Shown here: positions 27,603-37,613 of the stretch, piece by piece
Layout: the number at the start of each line of letters is the position of its first letter
Numbering within the stretch: the first letter of the stretch is position 1
Assembly (NCBI GenBank): GCA_016719535.1
Contig: JADJYX010000047.1
Span: 186,001 to 250,000, forward strand
Source of the DNA: Rubrivivax sp.
GTDB taxonomy: Bacteria > Pseudomonadota > Gammaproteobacteria > Burkholderiales > Burkholderiaceae_C
Length of the DNA: 64,000 nt
Direction: 5' to 3'
Program-made: the position numbers and the translations under genes
Notes under the pieces: generated by a model
Told to the model about the DNA's origin: nothing
What the model saw: only the letters and a program-made list of their open reading frames with translations
Database searches by the model: none

Positions 27603-28766
27603 ATGGACTTTGAACTCAGCGACGAGCAGCGCGCGCTGCAGGACAGCCTGGCACGGCTGCTGGCCGACCGCCACGACGCCGAGACGCGGCGGCGCATTGC
27701 CGCCGGCGAGGCGGGCTGGAGCGAGCCCCTCTGGCGGCAACTCGTCGACCTCGGCCTGAGCGCGCTGCCGGTGGCCGCTGTGCATGGTGGCCTGGGCGGG
27801 CGGACCGAAGACCTGATGGTGGCGATGATGGAGATCGGCCGCTCGCTGCTGTCGGTGCCGCTGCTGGGCGGCGTCGCGATGCCAGCGGCGGCGTTGCAGG
27901 CCGCTGGCGGCGAGGCCGCGGCGCGCTGGCTGCCGGCACTGGCTGCGGGCGAAGCGCTGCTGGCCTGGGTACACGACGAGCCTGAAGGCGATGGCAGCGC
28001 CGAGTGGGTGGCGTTGCGCGCGCGCCGCGACGGCGACGCCTGGTGGCTCGAGGGCCGCAAGTCGGCGGTGCAGCATGCCGGGAGTGCCCGGCACCTGCTG
28101 GTCAGCGCGCGCGTCGCGGGCGAGGACGGCGATGCCGCCGGCCGGGCGCTGTTCCTGGTGGCTGCCGACGCCCCGGGGGTGCAGCGGCGGGCGCTGCGGC
28201 TGATCGACGGCACCCCCGCTTGCGAATTCACGCTCGACGGCGTGGTCGCGGAGCCGTTGACGCTCGACGGCGACACCGTGGCGCATGGCATCGATGCCGC
28301 GCTGGCCGTCGGCGTCGCCGGTGCGTGCGCCGAGCTGCTGGGCGCGATGGAATATGCGCTGCGGCTGACCATCGACTACGTGCAGACCCGCAAGCAGTTC
28401 GGCCGCCTGATCGGCGACAACCAGGCCCTGCGCCACGCGCTGGCCGACATGCAGGTCAGCCTGGAGATGGCGCGCAGCATGGCGCTGCTGGCGGCGGTGC
28501 AGGCCGATCGCCCCGCCAGCGCGGATGCGGGCGTCGACCTGCATCGCGCCAAGCTCGTCGTCGACCGCCACGCGCGCCTCGTTGCCGAGGCGGCGATCCA
28601 GCTGCACGGCGGCATCGGCATGACCGAGGAATATGCGGTGGGCAACGTGCTGCGCCGCGTGCTGGTGCTGGAAACCAGTTGCGGCGATGCCGACACCCAC
28701 GTCGCTGCGATTGATCGATCCGCAGCGTGGAACACGGCGCCGCTTGGTGCCAACGGTTCTGGTTGA
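27603..28766 (+). CDS. acyl-CoA dehydrogenase, pair 2 subunit B
   Basis: This 387-residue divergent dehydrogenase lacks the SEPxxGSD signature in the middle domain but keeps YVQTRKQFGRLIGDNQALRHALADM and QLHGGIGMTEEYAVG in the C-terminal domain. The start is four bases after the partner gene, consistent with an alpha2beta2 enzyme. The last codons overlap the -35 box of the next promoter. Electron transfer to EtfBA is inferred. Confidence 0.88.
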   Translation: MDFELSDEQRALQDSLARLLADRHDAETRRRIAAGEAGWSEPLWRQLVDLGLSALPVAAVHGGLGGRTEDLMVAMMEIGRSLLSVPLLGGVAMPAAALQAAGGEAAARWLPALAAGEALLAWVHDEPEGDGSAEWVALRARRDGDAWWLEGRKSAVQHAGSARHLLVSARVAGEDGDAAGRALFLVAADAPGVQRRALRLIDGTPACEFTLDGVVAEPLTLDGDTVAHGIDAALAVGVAGACAELLGAMEYALRLTIDYVQTRKQFGRLIGDNQALRHALADMQVSLEMARSMALLAAVQADRPASADAGVDLHRAKLVVDRHARLVAEAAIQLHGGIGMTEEYAVGNVLRRVLVLETSCGDADTHVAAIDRSAAWNTAPLGANGSG

Positions 28767-28791
28767 CGGAATGCGTTCCAAAAGTTAAATT
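28763..28791 (+). promoter_or_regulatory. promoter/operator of the 28.8-34.2 kb operon
   Basis: TTGACG (28763-28768), 17 bases, TAAATT (28786-28791). The palindrome GGAA-TGCG-TTCC (28768-28779) fills the start of the spacer, in the same register as the copy at 15406-15417. The receptor gene starts at 28846. Confidence 0.55.
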
Positions 28792-28845
28792 TTCATGCAC
28801 CGACGCCGGCCGGCGTCATGCGCCAACCCGAAGGAGACCCAGCCC

Positions 28846-29829
28846 ATGTCCACCCCGATTTCGAGCCGCCGAATGTTCGTCGGCAGCCTGCTTCTGCTGT
28901 CCGCCCTCGGTGCGCACGCACAGGGCAGCGACTGGCCCAACAAGCCGATCAGGCTCGTCGTCGCCGGGCCGGCTGGCGCCGGCATGGACATCTACGCGCG
29001 CCTGCTCGCCGCCCCGCTGCAGGCGGCGCTGAAGACGCCCGTCGTCGTCGACAACAAGGCCGGTGCCAACAGCATCATCGGCAACGACGCGGTGGCCAAG
29101 GCGGCGCCGGACGGCTACACCTTCCTCTTCACGCCGTCGTCGGCGATCGCCATCAACCCGATCGTGCAGCCGAAGATGCCTTACGACACGCTGAAGGACC
29201 TGCTGCCGGTGGCACAGATCGGCGCCGGCGGCATCCTGCTGGTGACCAACCCGGAAACCGGCTTCAAGAGCCTGAAGGACATGGTGGCCTACGCCAAGGC
29301 CAACCCCGGCAAGCTGCTCTACGGCAGCTGGGGCAACGGCTCCACCGGCCACCTGGCGATGGAGGGCATCAAGGCGCACTACGGCCTGGACATGTCGCAC
29401 GTGCCGTACAAGGGCACGGCCGCGGTCGTCAACGACCTGCTGGCCGGAAACCTGAAGATCGCCTTCACCGACATTGCCTCGCCGATCCCGCACATTCGCG
29501 CCGGCAAGCTGCTGGCCATCGGCGCCACCGGATCCGGCCGCGGCCCCGCGCTGCCCGAGGTGCCGACGGTCACCGAACAGGGCTACAAGTTCGACGCCGA
29601 CGGCTGGTACGGCGTCTTCGCGCCGGCCGGCACGCCGATGCCCATCGTGCGCCGCGTCAACGAGGAGATCAACAAGATCCTGGCGACCGAAGAAATGCGG
29701 CAGAAATTCATGTCGCAGAACATGCAGTCGCCGCCGATCAAGACCGCCGAGCAGTTTGCCGCCACCGTGAAGTCCGACGTCGAGATGTGGCAGGCGCTGG
29801 CCAAGTCCGCCAAGCTCAAGATCGAGTGA
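28846..29829 (+). CDS. Bug-type (TctC) periplasmic solute receptor
   Basis: This 327-residue receptor is of the same family as the one at 7561. The signal peptide carries SRRMFVG, a twin-arginine-like motif, with cleavage after AHA. WPNKPIRLVVAGPAGAGMDIYARL and DNKAGANSIIGNDAVAKA follow in the mature protein. AAGGAGA lies ten bases before the ATG. It is the first gene after an operator-bearing promoter and may bring in the substrate handled by the alcohol dehydrogenase and sulfatase genes. The ligand is not known. Confidence 0.9.
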   Translation: MSTPISSRRMFVGSLLLLSALGAHAQGSDWPNKPIRLVVAGPAGAGMDIYARLLAAPLQAALKTPVVVDNKAGANSIIGNDAVAKAAPDGYTFLFTPSSAIAINPIVQPKMPYDTLKDLLPVAQIGAGGILLVTNPETGFKSLKDMVAYAKANPGKLLYGSWGNGSTGHLAMEGIKAHYGLDMSHVPYKGTAAVVNDLLAGNLKIAFTDIASPIPHIRAGKLLAIGATGSGRGPALPEVPTVTEQGYKFDADGWYGVFAPAGTPMPIVRRVNEEINKILATEEMRQKFMSQNMQSPPIKTAEQFAATVKSDVEMWQALAKSAKLKIE

Positions 29830-29836
29830 GCCGGCG

Positions 29837-30940
29837 ATGAAGGCCGCCGTCCTGCATGCCTTCGGGCAGCCCCTGGTGATCGAGGACGTGGCCATCGCCG
29901 CGCCCGGTCGGGGCGAGGTCCTGCTGCACACGGCCGCCGTTGGCTTGTGCCACAGCGACCTGCACTTCATCGAGGGCATGCGGCCCTTCCCGCTGCCCGG
30001 CGTGCTCGGGCACGAGGTGTCGGGCATCGTCGCCGCGGTGGGCGAGGGGGTGCGCGACCTCGAGCCCGGAGATCATGTCGTCGCGGCGCTCAGTGTCTTC
30101 TGCGGCACCTGCCCGCAGTGCCTGGGCGGACGTTTTGCGCTGTGCATGGATACCGACATCAAGCAGCCACCGGGCAAGGCGCGCCGCCTGTCACGCGCCG
30201 GTGGCGAGCCGGTGAGCCAGGTCTTCAACCTGTCGGGCTTTGCCGAGCAGATGCTGGTGCACCGCAATGCCCTGGTGAAGATCCGCCCGGACATGCCGCT
30301 CGACCTGGCCGCGCTGCTGGGCTGCGCGGTCATCACCGGCACCGGCGCGGTCTTTCACACGGCGCGCATCAGGCCAGGCAGCAGCGTGGCGGTGATCGGT
30401 TGCGGCGGCGTGGGCCTGGCGGCGCTCAACGGGGCGCAGATCGCGGGGGCGGCACGCATCGTCGCCGTCGACATGTCGGCCGAGAAGCTCGCGCTGGCCC
30501 GCCGCTTCGGCGCCACCGACACCGTCGACGCCAGCGCCGGCGATGTGGTGGCACGGGTGATGGAACTGGCCGGCGGCGTCGACTACAGCTTCGAATGCAT
30601 CGGCCTGCCGGCCACCGTCGAGCAGGCCTTCCGCATGCTGCGGCCCGGTGGCATCGCCACCGTGCTCGGGCTCTTCAAGCCGGGCACCCGGGTCAGCCTG
30701 GAGGGCAGCGAGTTCTTTCTCGAGAAGCAGTTGCGCGGCTCGGCGCTGGGTTCGGCCAACATTCGTGTGGACATTCCACGGCTGGTCGACCTCTACCTGC
30801 AGGGGCGGCTGAATCTGCAGGACCTGGTGTCGCAGCGCATCCAGCTCGAGGACATCAATGCCGGTTTCGAGGCGATGAAGGGCGGGCGCGTGGCGCGCAG
30901 CGTCATCGTCTTCGACCCGGCTCGCCCAGGGGGCGCCTGA
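29837..30940 (+). CDS. zinc-dependent alcohol dehydrogenase
   Basis: This 367-residue medium-chain dehydrogenase binds two zinc ions. Catalytic ligands are Cys38 (LCHSDLH), His59-Glu60 (GHEVSG) and Cys163 (LGCAVITG). Structural zinc ligands are Cys89, Cys92, Cys95 and Cys103. The NAD motif GCGGVG is at 188-193. It follows the receptor by seven bases and is separated by one base from the alkylsulfatase start. Oxidation of the alcohol released by that sulfatase is the simplest model, but other alcohols are possible. Confidence 0.92.
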   Translation: MKAAVLHAFGQPLVIEDVAIAAPGRGEVLLHTAAVGLCHSDLHFIEGMRPFPLPGVLGHEVSGIVAAVGEGVRDLEPGDHVVAALSVFCGTCPQCLGGRFALCMDTDIKQPPGKARRLSRAGGEPVSQVFNLSGFAEQMLVHRNALVKIRPDMPLDLAALLGCAVITGTGAVFHTARIRPGSSVAVIGCGGVGLAALNGAQIAGAARIVAVDMSAEKLALARRFGATDTVDASAGDVVARVMELAGGVDYSFECIGLPATVEQAFRMLRPGGIATVLGLFKPGTRVSLEGSEFFLEKQLRGSALGSANIRVDIPRLVDLYLQGRLNLQDLVSQRIQLEDINAGFEAMKGGRVARSVIVFDPARPGGA

Positions 30941-30941
30941 G

Positions 30942-32840
30942 GTGACCGCTTCCACGAATCCGCGGGATGCCCATCCCGCCACGGTCGAGTCGCACCGCCG
31001 CCTGGCAGAGGGCCTGGACTGGACCGATGAGCGCGATTTCGACGACGCCCGCCGCGGCTTCATCGCCACCGTACCCGAAGCCGAATTTGAGGCCCGGGCC
31101 GGAGGGCTGGCGTGGTCCATGCGCGGGCATGGTTTTCTGGACGACCCGCGGCCCGATACCGTCAACCCCAGCCTGTGGCGCATGGCGCGGCTCAACCGCA
31201 TCCACGGCCTGTTCAAGGTCACCGATCGCATCTACCAGGTGCGCGGTTTCTGCCTGGCCAACATCACCTTCGTCGAGGGCGACAGCGGCCTCATCGTCAT
31301 CGATCCGCTGACCTTCGATGAACACGCGCGCGCAGCGCTCGACCTGTACAGCGCCCACCGCGGCCCGCGACCGGTGCGGGCCATCGTCTATACGCACAGC
31401 CACCGCGACCATTACGGCGGCGTGCGTGGCGTGGTCGGAGCGGGCAACACCCAGGGCATCGACGTCATCGCACCGGCGGGCTTCACCGAAGAGGCCTTCA
31501 CCGAGACGCTGCTGGCCGGCGTGCCGATGCGCCGCCGCTCGCTCTACCAGTTCGGCACCACGCTGACGGCCGGGCCGCGCGGCCATGTCGACAGCGGACT
31601 GGGCAAGGCCGTGGGCCGTGGCACCGACAGCTTCATCGCGCCGAACCGGGTGATCCGCCAGCCGCGCGAGCGGCACGTCATCGACGGCATCGACATCGAA
31701 TTCCAGCTCACGCCCGGGGCCGAGGCGCCGGCGGAGATGAACCTCTTCTTCCCGGGTCTGCGCGCGCTGAACCTGGCCGAGAACGCCTGCCACACGATGC
31801 ACAACCTGTGCCCGCTGCGCGGCGCGAAGACGCGCGACGCGCTGGCCTGGTCGCGTTACCTCGACGACGCGCTGCACGACTACGTGCCACGGGTCGACGT
31901 GGTCTACGCCCAGCATCACTGGCCGGTGTGGGGGAGCGAGCGCATGACCGAATTCGTCGCCGGCCAGCGGGACCTTTACCGCTACCTGCACGACCAGACG
32001 CTGCGCTTGATGAGCCAGGGCCTCACGCCCACCGAGATCGGTCAGGCGCTGCTGATGCCCAGCCGTCTGTCGCGGCAATGGTTTGCGCGCGGCTACTACG
32101 GCGCCGTGGTGCACAACGTGGCAGCCATCCACGCGCACTACCTGGGGCCGTACGACGGCAACCCGGCGCACCTCGACCCGCACCCGCCGCAGGAGGCGGC
32201 ACGGCGCTACCTGCGCTACATGGGCGGCGCCGACCGCGTCGTCGAGCTGGCGACGCGCGACCACGAGGCGGGCGATTTCCGCTGGGTCGCCGAGGTCACG
32301 CAGCGCGTGATCTTCGCCGAACCCGGCCATGTGGCCGCGCGCGAGCTGTGCGCCGATGCGATGGAGCAGATGGGCTACCAGGCGGAATCGGCGACCTGGC
32401 GCAATGCCTACCTGCTGGCGGCGCGCGAACTGCGTGCGCGCGGCATGGCGCCGGCGCCGGCCAGCATCGGCATCAGCCCCGACGTGGTGGCGTTGCTGCC
32501 GCTGGAGCGCTTCCTCGAGCTGCTCGCCATCCGCGTCAATGGTGAACGCGCGCAGGCCATCGACGCGCGCCTGGACTGGCAGCTGCCGGACGGCGAGACG
32601 CAGCGCATCACCCTGTCGCATGGCGCCTTGAACCACCGTCCCGGCAGCCATGGCGCGCTGGCGCAGGCCGTGATCCGCACGCCGCGCGAGCAGCTCGCCC
32701 GCCTGCTGCACGGCCCGCAGGCGCTTCTGCAGGCCCTGGACAGTGGCGAGTTGCAGGTCGAGGGCGAGCGCAACCTGGTGCGCCGCCTGGCCATCGCGCT
32801 CGATGCCTTCGAGCCGATGTTCAATGTCGTGGAGCCCTGA
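30942..32840 (+). CDS. alkylsulfatase, metallo-beta-lactamase fold (SdsA1/Pisa1-like), no signal peptide
   Basis: This 632-residue enzyme resembles alkylsulfatases that hydrolyse primary or secondary alkyl sulfates. The dinuclear zinc site is THSHRDHYGG (His152, His154, Asp156, His157), with Glu280 in LNLAENACHTMHNL and QHHWPVWG near 325. A helical dimerisation region and an SCP2-like C-terminal domain follow, as in SdsA1. It starts at GTG with no signal peptide, unlike secreted SdsA1, so it should act in the cytoplasm after uptake. It lies in one operon with a receptor and an alcohol dehydrogenase upstream and pcaIJ-like genes downstream. Confidence 0.9.
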   Translation: MTASTNPRDAHPATVESHRRLAEGLDWTDERDFDDARRGFIATVPEAEFEARAGGLAWSMRGHGFLDDPRPDTVNPSLWRMARLNRIHGLFKVTDRIYQVRGFCLANITFVEGDSGLIVIDPLTFDEHARAALDLYSAHRGPRPVRAIVYTHSHRDHYGGVRGVVGAGNTQGIDVIAPAGFTEEAFTETLLAGVPMRRRSLYQFGTTLTAGPRGHVDSGLGKAVGRGTDSFIAPNRVIRQPRERHVIDGIDIEFQLTPGAEAPAEMNLFFPGLRALNLAENACHTMHNLCPLRGAKTRDALAWSRYLDDALHDYVPRVDVVYAQHHWPVWGSERMTEFVAGQRDLYRYLHDQTLRLMSQGLTPTEIGQALLMPSRLSRQWFARGYYGAVVHNVAAIHAHYLGPYDGNPAHLDPHPPQEAARRYLRYMGGADRVVELATRDHEAGDFRWVAEVTQRVIFAEPGHVAARELCADAMEQMGYQAESATWRNAYLLAARELRARGMAPAPASIGISPDVVALLPLERFLELLAIRVNGERAQAIDARLDWQLPDGETQRITLSHGALNHRPGSHGALAQAVIRTPREQLARLLHGPQALLQALDSGELQVEGERNLVRRLAIALDAFEPMFNVVEP

Positions 32841-33551
32841 ATGATCGACAAGACGGCATCGTCGGTTGCCCAGGCGCTGGCGGGCACGCCCGACGGCGCC
32901 ACCGTGCTGATCGGCGGCTTCGGCACCGCCGGCATCCCCGATGAACTGATCGACGGACTGATCGAGCAGGGCGCACGCGAGCTCACCCTCGTCAACAACA
33001 ACGCCGGCAACGGCGAAACCGGTCTCGCCGCGCTGCTGAAGGCAGGCCGCGTGCGCAAGATCATCTGCAGCTTTCCGCGCCAGGCCGATTCACAGGTCTT
33101 CGATGCGCTGTACCGCAGCGGCCGCATCGAGCTCGAGCTGGTGCCGCAGGGCAACCTGGCCGAGCGTCTGCGTGCAGGCGGCGCCGGCATCGGCGCCTTC
33201 TTTACCCCCACCGGCTATGGCACGGAGCTGGCAAGCGGCAAGGAGACGCGTGTCATCGACGGGCGGCCGCATGTGCTCGAATACCCGATCCGCGGCGACC
33301 TTGCGCTGATCAAGGCCGAGCGCGGCGACCGCTGGGGCAACCTGTGCTACCGCATGGCCGCGCGCAACTTCGGCCCCGTGATGGCCACCGCGGCGCGGCG
33401 GACCGTGGCGACGGTGCACGAGATCGTCGAACTGGGGCAGATCGACCCCGAGGCGGTCGTCACGCCGGGCATCTTCGTCAGCCACATCGTTCGCGTGCCG
33501 CGCGTGGCCACGCGTGCCGGTGGCTTCAAGGCACAAAACGAGGGCGGGTGA
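32841..33551 (+). CDS. pcaI: 3-oxoacid CoA-transferase subunit A (PcaI-like)
   Basis: This 236-residue class I CoA-transferase alpha subunit closely resembles 3-oxoadipate:succinyl-CoA transferase PcaI: DGATVLIGGFGTAGIPDELIDGLI, LVNNNAGNGETGLAALL, KIICSFPRQADSQVFD and GAFFTPTGYGTELA. It binds the CoA moiety. The ATG directly follows the sulfatase stop and the TGA overlaps the next gene. No other beta-ketoadipate genes are present, so the real substrate here may be a different 3-oxoacid or dicarboxylic acid. Confidence 0.88.
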   Translation: MIDKTASSVAQALAGTPDGATVLIGGFGTAGIPDELIDGLIEQGARELTLVNNNAGNGETGLAALLKAGRVRKIICSFPRQADSQVFDALYRSGRIELELVPQGNLAERLRAGGAGIGAFFTPTGYGTELASGKETRVIDGRPHVLEYPIRGDLALIKAERGDRWGNLCYRMAARNFGPVMATAARRTVATVHEIVELGQIDPEAVVTPGIFVSHIVRVPRVATRAGGFKAQNEGG

Positions 33552-34201
33552 TGAACCTTCGAGACGTCAAGCGCCGCAGCAAGGATGAACTGGCACGGCG
33601 CGTCGCGCAGGACATCTTCGACGGCGCGTATGTCAACCTCGGCATCGGCATGCCGACCCTGGTGGCCAACCACATCCCCGCCGGACGCGAGGTGGTGCTG
33701 CACAGCGAAAACGGCGTGCTCGGCATGGGCCCGGCGCCGGCGGCCGGGCAGGAAGACTATGACCTGATCAATGCCGGCAAGCAGCCGGTCACGCTGCGCG
33801 CTGGCGGCTGCTTCTTCCACCATGCCGACAGCTTCGCGATGATGCGCGGCGGGCATATCGACATCTGCGTGCTCGGGGCCTTCCAGGTCTCGGCCACCGG
33901 CGACCTGGCCAACTGGAGCACCGGCGAGCCCGACGCCATCCCTGCCGTCGGCGGTGCGATGGACCTTGCCGTGGGGGCGCGCCAGACCTGGGTGATGATG
34001 GACCTGCTGAGCCGCCAGGGCCAGAGCAAGCTGGTCGCTCGGTGCAGCTATCCCCTGACCGCGATGGCCTGCGTCAAGCGCATCTATACCGATCTCGCCA
34101 CGCTGTCCTGCGGACCGGACGGGCTGGCGCTCATCGACCTCGTCGACGGTGTGACGCGACCCGGGCTCGAACACCTGATCGGCCTTTCGGTGCGGGCCTG
34201 A
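33551..34201 (+). CDS. pcaJ: 3-oxoacid CoA-transferase subunit B (PcaJ-like)
   Basis: This 216-residue beta subunit carries the catalytic Glu53 in LHSENGVLG, which forms the glutamyl-CoA intermediate. Other family blocks are YVNLGIGMPTLVANH, GCFFHHADSFAMMRGGH and GDLANWSTGEPDAIPAVGGAMDL. It overlaps subunit A by one base (TGATG). Together they transfer CoA from succinyl-CoA to a 3-oxoacid so that thiolysis can follow. Confidence 0.9.
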   Translation: MNLRDVKRRSKDELARRVAQDIFDGAYVNLGIGMPTLVANHIPAGREVVLHSENGVLGMGPAPAAGQEDYDLINAGKQPVTLRAGGCFFHHADSFAMMRGGHIDICVLGAFQVSATGDLANWSTGEPDAIPAVGGAMDLAVGARQTWVMMDLLSRQGQSKLVARCSYPLTAMACVKRIYTDLATLSCGPDGLALIDLVDGVTRPGLEHLIGLSVRA

Positions 34202-34228
34202 ATCGATTCCTCACTTCCGGACTGCCTC

Positions 34229-34978
34229 ATGAAGATCCTCGTCCCCGTCAAGCGCCTGCTCGACTACAACGTCAAGCCGCGCGTCAAGTCCGATGGCTCG
34301 GGCATCGACCTCGCCGGTGCCAAGATGAGCATGAACCCCTTCGACGAGATTGCCGTCGAGGAGGCGGTGCGGCTGAAGGAAAAGGGCGTGGCCACCGAGG
34401 TCATCGCCGTCTCGTGCGGCCCCACGGCCTGCCAGGAGACGCTGCGCACCGCGATGGCCATCGGCGCCGACCGCGCCATCCTGGTGGAGAGTGCCGACGA
34501 GTTGCAGCCGCTGGCCGTGGCCAAGCTGCTCAAGGCGCTGGTCGACAAGGAACAGCCCGGCCTGGTGATCCTGGGCAAGCAGGCCATCGACGACGACTGC
34601 AACCAGACCGGCCAGATGCTGGCCGCGCTGGCCGGCCTGCCGCAGGCCACCTTTGCCAGCAAGGTCGAAGTGGCCGACGGCAAGGCCGTCATCACGCGCG
34701 AAGTCGACGGTGGCCTGGAGCGGCTCGAAGTCAAGCTGCCGGCCATCGTCACCACCGACCTGCGCCTGAACGAGCCGCGCTACGTCACGCTGCCCAACAT
34801 CATGAAGGCCAAGAAGAAGACGCTGGACATCGTCAAGCCGGCCGAGCTGGGCGTGGACGTGGCCCCGCGCATCAAGACGCTCAAGGTCGTCGAACCCCCG
34901 AAGCGCGGCGCCGGCGTCAAGGTGCCCGATGTCGCCACGCTCGTGGCCAAGCTCAAGAACGAAGCGAAGGTGATCTGA
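34229..34978 (+). CDS. etfB: electron transfer flavoprotein beta subunit
   Basis: This 249-residue EtfB has the typical start MKILVPVKRLLDYNVKPRVK, an AMP-binding region (GKQAIDDDCNQTGQMLA) and the DLRLNEPRYVTLPNIMKAKKK recognition-loop region that contacts dehydrogenases. It accepts electrons from acyl-CoA dehydrogenases. Its location straight after the island suggests that it serves the five dehydrogenase genes there, although it may also be the housekeeping ETF. Confidence 0.95.
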   Translation: MKILVPVKRLLDYNVKPRVKSDGSGIDLAGAKMSMNPFDEIAVEEAVRLKEKGVATEVIAVSCGPTACQETLRTAMAIGADRAILVESADELQPLAVAKLLKALVDKEQPGLVILGKQAIDDDCNQTGQMLAALAGLPQATFASKVEVADGKAVITREVDGGLERLEVKLPAIVTTDLRLNEPRYVTLPNIMKAKKKTLDIVKPAELGVDVAPRIKTLKVVEPPKRGAGVKVPDVATLVAKLKNEAKVI

Positions 34979-35910
34979 TGGCAGCCCTGGTCATTGCCGA
35001 ACACGACAACGCGTCCATCAAGGGCGCGACCCTGAATACCGTCACCGCGGCCATCGCCTGCGGCGGCGACGTGCACCTGCTGGTGGCCGGCGCGAATGCC
35101 GCCGCCGCCGCGCAGGCTGGCGCCGGCATCGCCGGCGTGGCCAAGGTGCTGCATGCCGACGCCCCCGGCCTGGACCATGGCCTGGCCGAGAATGTCGCCG
35201 CCCAGGTCGTCGCCATCGCCCAGGGCTACAGCCACCTGCTGTTCCCGGCCACCGCCGCCGGCAAGAACGTGGCCCCGCGCGTGGCCGCGCTGCTGGACGT
35301 GGCGCAGATCAGCGACGCCACCCGGGTCATCAGCGCCGACACCTTCGAGCGGCCCATCTACGCCGGCAATGCGATGGCCACCGTGCAGAGCCTGGACGCC
35401 ATCAAGGTCATCACCGTGCGCACCACCGGCTTCGACGCCGCGGCGGCCAGCGGTGGCAGCGCGCCGGTCGAAAGCCTGGGCGCGGTCGCCGACAGCGGGC
35501 TGAGCCGCTTCCTGGGCAGCGAGATCGCCAAGAGCGACCGCCCCGAGCTGACCGCCGCCAAGGTCATCGTCAGCGGCGGCCGGGCCCTGGGCAGCAGCGA
35601 CAAATTCACCCAGGTGCTCACCCCGCTGGCCGACAAGCTCGGCGCCGCCTTGGGCGCCAGCCGCGCCGCGGTGGATGCCGGCTATGCGCCCAACGACTGG
35701 CAGGTCGGGCAGACGGGCAAGATCGTCGCGCCGCAGCTGTATATCGCCGCCGGCATCAGCGGCGCCATCCAGCACCTGGCGGGCATGAAGGACTCCAAGG
35801 TCATCGTGGCCATCAACAAGGACCCCGAGGCGCCGATCTTCAGCGTCGCCGACTACGGGCTGGAGGCCGACCTGTTCACGGCGGTGCCGGAACTGGTGGC
35901 CAGCCTCTGA
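34978..35910 (+). CDS. etfA: electron transfer flavoprotein alpha subunit
   Basis: This 310-residue EtfA carries the FAD-binding C-terminal domain with VSGGRALGSSDKF, GQTGKIVAPQLYIAAGISGAIQHLAGM and INKDPEAPIFSVADYGLEAD. The ATG overlaps the etfB stop (TGATG). The heterodimer passes electrons to ETF-ubiquinone oxidoreductase, which is not in this window. Confidence 0.95.
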   Translation: MAALVIAEHDNASIKGATLNTVTAAIACGGDVHLLVAGANAAAAAQAGAGIAGVAKVLHADAPGLDHGLAENVAAQVVAIAQGYSHLLFPATAAGKNVAPRVAALLDVAQISDATRVISADTFERPIYAGNAMATVQSLDAIKVITVRTTGFDAAAASGGSAPVESLGAVADSGLSRFLGSEIAKSDRPELTAAKVIVSGGRALGSSDKFTQVLTPLADKLGAALGASRAAVDAGYAPNDWQVGQTGKIVAPQLYIAAGISGAIQHLAGMKDSKVIVAINKDPEAPIFSVADYGLEADLFTAVPELVASL

Positions 35911-35950
35911 TGCGGCGCTGATCCCACGGTGCCGGTATCCGGGTTGCGCG

Positions 35951-35971
35951 ACGGGCATCTTCGTCGCCCGT
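35951..35971. terminator. hairpin after etfBA
   Basis: ACGGGC-N9-GCCCGT lies 40 bases after etfA. No T-run follows. It may mark the 3' end of the catabolic transcript. Confidence 0.3.
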
Positions 35972-36011
35972 GCCGGGTCGCTGCGAGGTCAGGGCGCGCC
36001 CGTCGGCTTCG

Positions 36012-36220
36012 AGGTGATGGCACCCGGCGCTGGCCAGGAGGCGGGGCCGCAGCGCGCGGGCCGTACACTTTCCGGACCTTGGCGGCATTCCGGTGCCTGC
36101 GGCCGCGGGGCTGCGGGCGGTACGGACCGGTCTGCGCGAAGTCCACACCGACGACGAACAACTGACCCTGGCGGCGGTGGCGGTCTTCGCCACCTTGCTC
36201 GCCGCACCCGGAGCGCCGGC

Positions 36221-36224
<4 letters not shown>
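36012..36224 (+). pseudogene. possible 3' remnant of a chrB-like gene
   Basis: In the frame ending with TGA at 36222-36224 there is an uninterrupted peptide (VHFPDLGGIPVPAAAGLRA, then VRTGLREVHTDDEQLTLAAV). It resembles the C-terminal end of ChrB-type chromate resistance proteins (AAGLRAVSLGL...DDE). No start codon or N-terminal part is present; a stop closes the frame at about 36012. ChrB genes normally precede chrA, and this fragment directly abuts chrA (ATGA overlap). The rest of the 310-base gap from 35911 has only the hairpin. The match is from memory of the family and is weak. Confidence 0.4.
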
Positions 36225-37603
<1,379 letters not shown>

Positions 37604-37613
37604 AGGAGTCTGC

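Noticed and set aside
32841..34201. Complete beta-ketoadipate pathway
   Set aside because: Only the CoA-transferase pair looks Pca-like; no ring-cleavage, cycloisomerase or enol-lactonase genes are present in the window.
34200..34209. GAATCGATTC palindrome before etfB as another operator
   Set aside because: It lacks the GGAA-N4-TTCC layout, no -35/-10 pair surrounds it, and a ten-base palindrome can occur by chance.
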